Assembly: GCA_036495445.1 (NCBI GenBank)
Contig: DASXMX010000511.1
Coordinates: 1-13,329, forward strand
DNA length: 13,329 nucleotides
Direction: 5' to 3'
DNA from: DASXMX01 sp036495445
GTDB taxonomy: Bacteria > Planctomycetota > Phycisphaerae > Tepidisphaerales > Tepidisphaeraceae
A program made the position numbers and the translations under genes. Below the pieces are notes generated by a model. It was not told where the DNA came from. It did not search any database and worked only from the letters and a program-made list of their open reading frames with translations. Of the stretch, positions 6,379-11,436 are shown one piece after another (within the stretch, counting starts at the first letter, position 1; each line of letters begins with the position of its first letter).

Positions 6379-7635
6379 ATGGCGAAGGAACCGTTGACGA
6401 TTTCGTGGGACGAGCTGAACACCCGCAAGGTGGACCAGCGGCTGCGCGAGCAGCAGGCGCTGACGCGGAACCGCGCCTATGCCAGGCTCGACGCTGACCA
6501 ACTTCCCGTCGCTACGCCGCGGCGGCAGAGCCTCCGCAACAGCACGACCTTCTGGATGGCGGCGATGGGCCTGCTGGGCGGGCTCCTCGCCTGGACGTGC
6601 GGGTTCCTCCCGCAGATCCAACCGGCCGAGCAGCAGGCAATCGAGCTGTACGACGGCATCCAGCGCGTGGAGGTCCAGCGCGGGGCCCATATCATCCCCG
6701 ACGACCAGGCGAAGGCCTCGATCGCGGCCCAGCGACTGATGGGTGAATCGAACCCGTATTTCGAGGCCATCGCGGACGAAGACCTCACCCCGACCGCGCG
6801 CGACCAGAAGTTGGCCGAGACCCGGCACCGAGCGGCGATGAAGCATGCGGTGCTCAACACCGTGAGCTTCGGCCTCTGTGGCATGTTGCTCGCGATGTGC
6901 CTGGGCCTGGCCGAGCCGCTGAGCGAGCGGAACCTGCCGCGGGCGGTGCGCAACGGCGCGCTGGGCGCGACGCTCGGGCTGATCGGCGGGATCGCGGTGT
7001 CGCTGTTCGTCGATCGCATCTACCGCGCAGCGGGAGGCGGCGGGGGCGCGGCGGACCCGCAGCAGCAGTTCACGCTGCGCGAGGCGCTTGCCCGCTCGGC
7101 CGCATGGGGCGTCCTGGGGCTCTTCCTTGCCGCCGGGCCGGGGCTGTTGTTGGGCAACGTCAAAAAGGTCCTGATCGGGCTGGCCGGGGGATTGATTGGC
7201 GGAACGATCGGCGGGGCGCTGTACCAACCGGTGACCTCCGCCGCCGGGCCCGACGCGGCCCGGCTCGTCGCGCTGGGCGCGATCGGGCTCATCGCCGGTC
7301 TCGGAACCGGGCTGATCGAAAACGTTGCCAAGACGGGCTGGCTCAAAGTCACGACCGGCCTGATCGCCGGCAAGCAGTTCATCCTCTATCGCAACCCGAC
7401 CTACATCGGCTCGGGCCCCGAGTGCCAGATCTACCTGTTCCGTGACCCGAATATCGGCCGGCGGCACGCCGCCCTCCACCTGGTCCCCGGCGGGATCGAG
7501 CTCGAAGACCTCCCGCTCGGCAAGGCCACCCTCGTGAACGATGCCCCCGTCACCCGCACGCGCCTCCATCACGGTGACAAGATCAGCATCGGCGCGACGA
7601 CGTTCCTGTTTCAGGAGAAGGTGAAGAAAAAGTAG
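6379..7635 (+). CDS. Multi-pass membrane protein with C-terminal FHA domain
   Basis: A 418-residue protein. A charged N-terminal region (~1-55) is followed by a first helix (~57-76), a ~75-residue soluble loop, and about five more hydrophobic, glycine-rich segments (~158-178, 193-212, 239-258, 262-281, 294-313). The C-terminal FHA domain spans ~330-413. FHA domains bind phosphothreonine, but this one is atypical: the usual GR is GS (344-345), the Ser of SxxH is Gly (GRRH, 360-363), and the NG turn is ND (377-378). Phosphopeptide binding may be lost and the domain may act as a scaffold. TGAGG at 6366-6370 gives a ribosome site for the ATG at 6379; an upstream GTG at 6349 lacks one. The gene starts 10 nt after JAB. 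It is a candidate membrane platform for the conjugation complex. Confidence 0.8.
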   Translation: MAKEPLTISWDELNTRKVDQRLREQQALTRNRAYARLDADQLPVATPRRQSLRNSTTFWMAAMGLLGGLLAWTCGFLPQIQPAEQQAIELYDGIQRVEVQRGAHIIPDDQAKASIAAQRLMGESNPYFEAIADEDLTPTARDQKLAETRHRAAMKHAVLNTVSFGLCGMLLAMCLGLAEPLSERNLPRAVRNGALGATLGLIGGIAVSLFVDRIYRAAGGGGGAADPQQQFTLREALARSAAWGVLGLFLAAGPGLLLGNVKKVLIGLAGGLIGGTIGGALYQPVTSAAGPDAARLVALGAIGLIAGLGTGLIENVAKTGWLKVTTGLIAGKQFILYRNPTYIGSGPECQIYLFRDPNIGRRHAALHLVPGGIELEDLPLGKATLVNDAPVTRTRLHHGDKISIGATTFLFQEKVKKK

Positions 7636-7685
7636 AGGAGCAGGCCAATGCGGATTTCGGATTGCTGACAAAGCAGAGCGCGCGT

Positions 7686-7745
7686 GAAACGTGATGAGTG
7701 AAACGTGACGCGCGGGCACTCGTCACGTTTCACTCATCACGTTTC
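7686..7745. repeat. Perfect 25-bp inverted repeat before the RING gene
   Basis: GAAACGTGATGAGTGAAACG (continuing TGACG; 7686-7710) is perfectly complementary to 7721-7745, with a 10-nt loop. Each arm also holds two copies of GAAACGTGA. The 3' arm ends 6 nt before the ATG at 7752, where a ribosome site would sit, and no Shine-Dalgarno sequence is visible. It could act as a translational gate or processing site inside the operon mRNA, or it may be a dispersed palindrome that happened to insert there. Confidence 0.85.
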
Positions 7746-7751
7746 CGAATC

Positions 7752-9029
7752 ATGGCGACGCTGATCCTCGAACAAGACGGACAACGCCGCGGCGCGTTGG
7801 TGCACGGGCGGACGGTGATCGGCCGGCGGGCGAACAGCCACGTCGTGATCCCGGACCGTGCGGTGTCGCGCGTTCATGCCTGGATCGGGCGGGCGGGCCA
7901 TGCGTTCTTCATCGCCGACAGCGGAAGCCGGACTGGCACTTTGGTCAACGGGCAACCGGTCGAGGGCCGCCACAGCCTGCGGGACGGGGACGAGATCCGC
8001 ATCGGCCCGGCGACGATCACGTTCTTCGAAGCCGCGACGCTTCCGCCCGGGATCGAGCCGCTGCTGACGCCGGCCGATTCGACGTCGGAGGACGGGATCT
8101 TCGTTTACTGCGAGTGCGGCGCGCCGATCTGGGCACCGTGGGACTACGGCGGGCGGACCGCCCGCTGCCGCCAGTGCGGCGGCCACGTCGCACTGCCGAA
8201 ACGGCCGAATGGCGTCGCGCCGTCTGATCCGAACAACGACACCCTCGCCGACGGGGCGCCGTCCCCCTTTGCCTCGACTGAGACGGGCGGCGTGAAGCTC
8301 GTGGCGGAGGCGCCGCCAAAGCCGAAGCCGAAGCCAAAGCCGCGGAAGCCGGCTCAAATTTCGCTTAAAAAGCGTCCCCAGAATGGCGCGGCGAAGCCCG
8401 TACCGCAGCGGGTCCTCGAGCCCGACGAGCCGCCGCGCACCGACACGATCTGCGGCGCGTGCCAGTCGCCGATCAGCATGCTGGAGCCGACGACGACCTG
8501 CCCCGACTGCGGCGTCGCGTTTCACGCGGACTGCTGGACGGAAAACCGGGGCTGCTCGTCGTACGGGTGCAAGCAGGTCGGCATCCTCGACCCGGCCGCA
8601 AATGTTGGCGACACCGCTGCCCTGCACGAGGAGGGATTGGAAGCCGAGCATCCCGATGCGATGGGTGCGCGACGTCGTGAGATCTTGGCGAAGCTCGATC
8701 CGCTTCGGGTGAGATTCGCTCCGATCTGGACGAGGCTGGCCCCGCTCTGGGCGAAACTCGACCCGATCTGGACGATGCTTCGACTGATGCGGGCGAGGTT
8801 CCGTGCGGTGGATTGGGGCCCGGTCCTGCTCCCGGGCTCGGTCCTGATCGGTTTGGCGGGGGTGTTCGTATTCGGTGTTCCCTCGCTGGCAATGGCGATC
8901 GGGCTGGTCATTGGGTCCCGTCGTCGCACGCCGAGGAAGCCAACGCTCGTCGCCGCCGCCACGATCGTCTCGACTGTGATGGCGGCGGCCGGCTCGGCGC
9001 TTTCGACCTATTGGTGGTTATGTTTATGA
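7752..9029 (+). CDS. FHA / zinc-ribbon / RING-like / TM protein, candidate E3
   Basis: A 425-residue protein and the likely ligase-like partner of the E2. Domains in order: (1) canonical FHA (1-93) with GR 24-25, SRVH 39-42 and NG 66-67, predicted to bind phosphothreonine. (2) A zinc ribbon with C120, C122, C139 and C142. (3) A Pro/Lys linker (PKPKPKPKPRKP, 189-200). (4) A RING-like treble clef with ligands C234, C237, C250, C253, H258, C261, C268, C273 (C-x2-C-x12-C-x2-C-x4-H-x2-C-x6-C-x4-C), like the prokaryotic RING families. (5) Four heptads of the form [LF][AD]P[LI]xxx, three with Trp at position 5 (315-342). (6) Two to three hydrophobic helices (~357-388 and ~397-422). ATG 7752 places FHA at the N-terminus; an in-frame GTG at 7698 lies within the hairpin. 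The stop overlaps the E2 start (ATGA). Confidence 0.85.
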   Translation: MATLILEQDGQRRGALVHGRTVIGRRANSHVVIPDRAVSRVHAWIGRAGHAFFIADSGSRTGTLVNGQPVEGRHSLRDGDEIRIGPATITFFEAATLPPGIEPLLTPADSTSEDGIFVYCECGAPIWAPWDYGGRTARCRQCGGHVALPKRPNGVAPSDPNNDTLADGAPSPFASTETGGVKLVAEAPPKPKPKPKPRKPAQISLKKRPQNGAAKPVPQRVLEPDEPPRTDTICGACQSPISMLEPTTTCPDCGVAFHADCWTENRGCSSYGCKQVGILDPAANVGDTAALHEEGLEAEHPDAMGARRREILAKLDPLRVRFAPIWTRLAPLWAKLDPIWTMLRLMRARFRAVDWGPVLLPGSVLIGLAGVFVFGVPSLAMAIGLVIGSRRRTPRKPTLVAAATIVSTVMAAAGSALSTYWWLCL

Positions 9030-9658
9030 TCAGCTTCGCCTGCCCGGGCTGCCGCCGCTCGTTCTCGGTGCCCGATACCTATGCGGGCCGCCGCGCCACG
9101 TGCAAGGCGTGCGGCGGGCCGATCGTGGTGCCCAGCGAACAGCCCGAAGCGAAGTCTGTCCCACCCGGGGCTGCGGACGCGCTCCCGAAGATCCCGCTGC
9201 GTATCCGTCGCCTGCAATCCGACGCGAAACAAATGGCGGAGGCGTTCGCCGGGTTTCCGTTTATCAAGATCCTGAACGCCACCGGCAACCCGCCCGACGT
9301 CTACGAAGTCGAGTATGCGATCAACGGACTGGAACGCGGAAAGGACGACCAGCCGGTCCCCCGCGACCTGCACCGGGTGGAGATCCGCCTGACGGCCGAC
9401 TACCCGCGGGTCGCGCCCGTCTGCCGGATGCTGACGCCGATCTTCCACCCCAACATCGACCCGGCCACGATCTGCGTCGGCGACCACTGGGCCGCCGGTG
9501 AACGCCTGGCGGCACTCGTCATTCGCATCGGCGAGATGATCGCCTACCAGGCCTACAACATCCAAAGCCCGCTCGACGCCGAAGCCGCGATGTGGTCGGA
9601 TTTAAACGCGGAGAAACTCCCCATCGACTCGCGGAGCCTACACTCGGCCGACCTGTAG
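9026..9658 (+). CDS. Zinc-ribbon E2 (UBC-fold) conjugating enzyme
   Basis: A 210-residue protein. The N-terminal ~35 residues form a zinc ribbon (FACPGC...ATCKACGGPI; C6, C9, C26, C29), a module widespread in planctomycetes. After a linker, the UBC fold runs from ~57 to ~195: the first helix (LRIRRLQSDAKQM), beta strands (VYEVEYAI, HRVEIRLTADYP), PVCRMLTPIFHPNID with the HPN motif at 141-143, catalytic cysteine C150 in TICVGDHW, the conserved Trp (W155), and ERLAALVIRIGEMIAYQ...SPLDAEAAMW matching the E2 C-terminal helices. The HPN-to-Cys spacing is 7, one shorter than in typical eukaryotic E2s. It should accept the modifier from E1 and work with the RING protein, whose stop it overlaps by ATGA. 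A GGTGG site at 9013-9017 supports ATG 9026; ATG 9020 is the alternative. It is the last gene of the operon. Confidence 0.9.
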   Translation: MISFACPGCRRSFSVPDTYAGRRATCKACGGPIVVPSEQPEAKSVPPGAADALPKIPLRIRRLQSDAKQMAEAFAGFPFIKILNATGNPPDVYEVEYAINGLERGKDDQPVPRDLHRVEIRLTADYPRVAPVCRMLTPIFHPNIDPATICVGDHWAAGERLAALVIRIGEMIAYQAYNIQSPLDAEAAMWSDLNAEKLPIDSRSLHSADL

Positions 9659-9669
9659 GGGGCGTCTTT

Positions 9670-9905
9670 CCCCCTCTCCCTCTGGGAGAGGGTAGTGGTG
9701 AGGGGGAATTGCGAGCGCGTTTGCGTTGCTGAATGCCGAGCCCTTGTCATCCTGAGCGGGCGCGAAGGATCTCTGCGACGATTGAGTCTCTTGCGTCAGA
9801 GGCCCTTTGCTTCCGCTCAGGATGACAGGTGCGGTTGATTGCGCTCAGGCGAGTCGTTCGAAATCCCCCCTCACCCCAACCCTCTCCCGGAGGGAGAGGG
9901 GGCAA
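9670..9905. repeat. Nested dispersed inverted repeats in convergent gap
   Basis: The gap between the E2 stop and the DUF1552 stop (9659-9930) has no gene. It holds two nested inverted pairs. The outer pair is a 9-bp hairpin unit, CCCTCTCCC-TCT-GGGAGAGGG (9672-9692), and a near-identical unit in reverse orientation (9880-9900, loop GGA), each with a flanking TGAGGGGG-type extension. The inner pair is TGTCATCCTGAGCGG (9745-9759) with its perfect complement (9813-9827). Both families are dispersed repeats seen in many bacterial genomes. With no T-run they are not classical intrinsic terminators, but they could block read-through from both converging genes. Confidence 0.75.
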
Positions 9906-9930
9906 TGCGCCCACACGGATAGGTATTCGA

Positions 9931-11292
9931 TCATAGCGTCAGGTTCGTCAGCATCCCCGTGCTGTCGCCGAATCGGTCCTGCTTGACGCCCATGCGGTCG
10001 AGGATCGAGAGATAGAGGTTGCACATCGGCGTGTTCGGCGCGTATTGGACGTGGCGGCCTGGGTTGATCGTCCCGCCGCCGCGGCCGGCGAGGACGATCG
10101 GCAGGTTGTTGTGGTTGTGCCGGTTCCCGTCGCTGATCCCGCAGCCGAAGAGGATCATGCTGTGGTCGAGCAGGGTGCCGTTCCCTTCCTTCACCGACTT
10201 CATCTTCGACAGGAAATAAGCGTATTGCTCCATGTGGAAGTGGTCGATCTTGGCCAGCGCTTCGAGCTTCTCGGGCTTGGAGCCGTGATGGCTGAGGGTG
10301 TGGTGGCCGTCGGAGAGACCGAGCCAGCGGAACGTGCGCTCGGACCCGTCGCGGGCGACCATGCAGGTGCTGACGCGGGTGATGTCCATTCGGAACGCGA
10401 GGACCATCAGGTCGCACATGAGCCGCATGTACGCCTGGAAGTCTTCCGGCACACCGTCCGGGCGGGCCATGCCCGGGTTCATCGGCCGGGCCATCGCAAG
10501 CCGCATTTTGTCGACCTGCACCTCCACTTCGCGGACGCTGGTGGTGAACTCGTCCAGCTTCTGCTGGTCGCCCCGGCCGAGCTTCGACGCCAGCGACTTG
10601 GAGTCGTCGGCGACGTAGTCGAGGATGCTCTTGCGCTGGGCGAGGCGGCGGGCGCGGTTCTGGGCGTTGGCGAGGTCATCGGCCGACCCGAACAGCCGCT
10701 CGAACACGGCAGCCGGGTTGGCCTCGTGCGGCATCGGCGCCTCGGGGCTGCGCCAGGAGATGTTGGTGACGTAAGCGCAGGAATAGCCGCTGTCGCACTC
10801 GCCGGCGGTCTGGCCGCGGTCGAGGCCTAACTCGAGCGAAGGCAGACGCGTCGCGCCGCCGATTCTGTTGGCCGCGGTCTGGTCGACGGAGACACCGTTG
10901 TGGATGTCGGCCCCGGCGGTCTTGCGCGGGTGGGCACCGGTGAGGAACGCGGCTGCCGAGCGGGCGTGGTCGCCGCCGCCATCGCCCTGGGCGCGGGCGC
11001 CGTCGAGGGCGAGGTTGCTCAGAACCAGCAGATCATCCTTGTGCTCGGCAAACGGCTCGAGCGTCGGGCTGAGCATGTAATCGGAGCCGGTCTCGGTCGG
11101 GAAGAACTGCCTGACGTTCATGCCGTTGGGCAGGAAGAACATCGCCATCCGCACCGGCGGCGCGGCCGCGCCGGCGGCCTTGGCCACAGCCCCCGAGACG
11201 ATCGACGGGGCCATCGCATCCAGCCATGGGAGGGCGATGCTCGCCCCAAGTCCCCGGAGCATCGTTCGTCGCGAAATCGGCCTGAAGCTCAT
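9931..11292 (-). CDS. Tat-exported DUF1552 family protein
   Basis: A 453-residue protein of the DUF1552 family, numerous in planctomycetes and of unproven biochemical role. The N-terminus carries a twin-arginine signal (SRRTML at 7-12, then a hydrophobic GLGASIALPWL), so it should be folded in the cytosol and exported. Family-typical stretches include MAMFFLPNGMN, LSPTLEPFAEHKDDLLVLSN, the GGGDHARSAAAFLTG region, MILFGCGISDGNRHNHNNLP and a C-terminal LYLSILDRMGV. The ATG at 11292 is chosen because it puts the Tat motif at the right distance; the frame is open further upstream but that part is encoded by repeats. The DUF1592 gene lies upstream on the same strand after a 140-bp repeat-rich spacer, and the two families usually occur together. 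Confidence 0.9.
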   Translation of the reverse strand: MSFRPISRRTMLRGLGASIALPWLDAMAPSIVSGAVAKAAGAAAPPVRMAMFFLPNGMNVRQFFPTETGSDYMLSPTLEPFAEHKDDLLVLSNLALDGARAQGDGGGDHARSAAAFLTGAHPRKTAGADIHNGVSVDQTAANRIGGATRLPSLELGLDRGQTAGECDSGYSCAYVTNISWRSPEAPMPHEANPAAVFERLFGSADDLANAQNRARRLAQRKSILDYVADDSKSLASKLGRGDQQKLDEFTTSVREVEVQVDKMRLAMARPMNPGMARPDGVPEDFQAYMRLMCDLMVLAFRMDITRVSTCMVARDGSERTFRWLGLSDGHHTLSHHGSKPEKLEALAKIDHFHMEQYAYFLSKMKSVKEGNGTLLDHSMILFGCGISDGNRHNHNNLPIVLAGRGGGTINPGRHVQYAPNTPMCNLYLSILDRMGVKQDRFGDSTGMLTNLTL

Positions 11293-11302
11293 CTTTCTTC
11301 CC

Positions 11303-11436
11303 GTAGGGGCGAACCTTGTGTTCGCCCTCCTAATTAGGGGCGAATCTCGTAATCGCCCGCATTTCCACCGTCGAGCAGGGAAGGGTGAACACAAGGTTCA
11401 CCCCTACATCAGGGCGAACACAAGGTTCGCCCCTAC
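11303..11436. repeat. Cluster of four GTAGGGGCGAACC-type palindromes
   Basis: The spacer between DUF1592 and DUF1552 holds one forward 26-bp unit beginning GTAGGGGCGAACCTTGTG (11303-11328), two reverse units (11382-11407 with C-to-T type changes, and 11411-11436, the exact complement of the first), and a degraded unit at about 11336-11358. Each unit is itself a hairpin (GGGCGAAC / GTTCGCCC). Similar units are dispersed in many bacterial genomes. The DUF1592 stop codon (11433-11435) lies inside the last unit, and the first unit ends 11 nt from the DUF1552 start. Confidence 0.85.

Noticed and set aside
6070..7719. A 549-codon minus-strand open frame antisense to the JAB and FHA genes
   Set aside because: It is rich in Arg, Ala, Gly and Pro, matches no family, and lies opposite genes with clear conserved motifs. 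It is a high-GC antisense artefact. The same holds for the long antisense frame at 4468-5661.
4060..9658. Assigning the operon to the known Bil (ISG15-like) antiphage system
   Set aside because: Bil operons are compact four-gene sets without FHA, RING or multi-pass membrane proteins, and no defence genes flank this operon. A defence role remains possible but is not supported by what is visible.
9845..10417. A minus-strand frame overlapping the end of DUF1552
   Set aside because: It is out of frame with the clear DUF1552 protein, ends in the dispersed repeats, and is full of Arg and Pro. It is a shadow.
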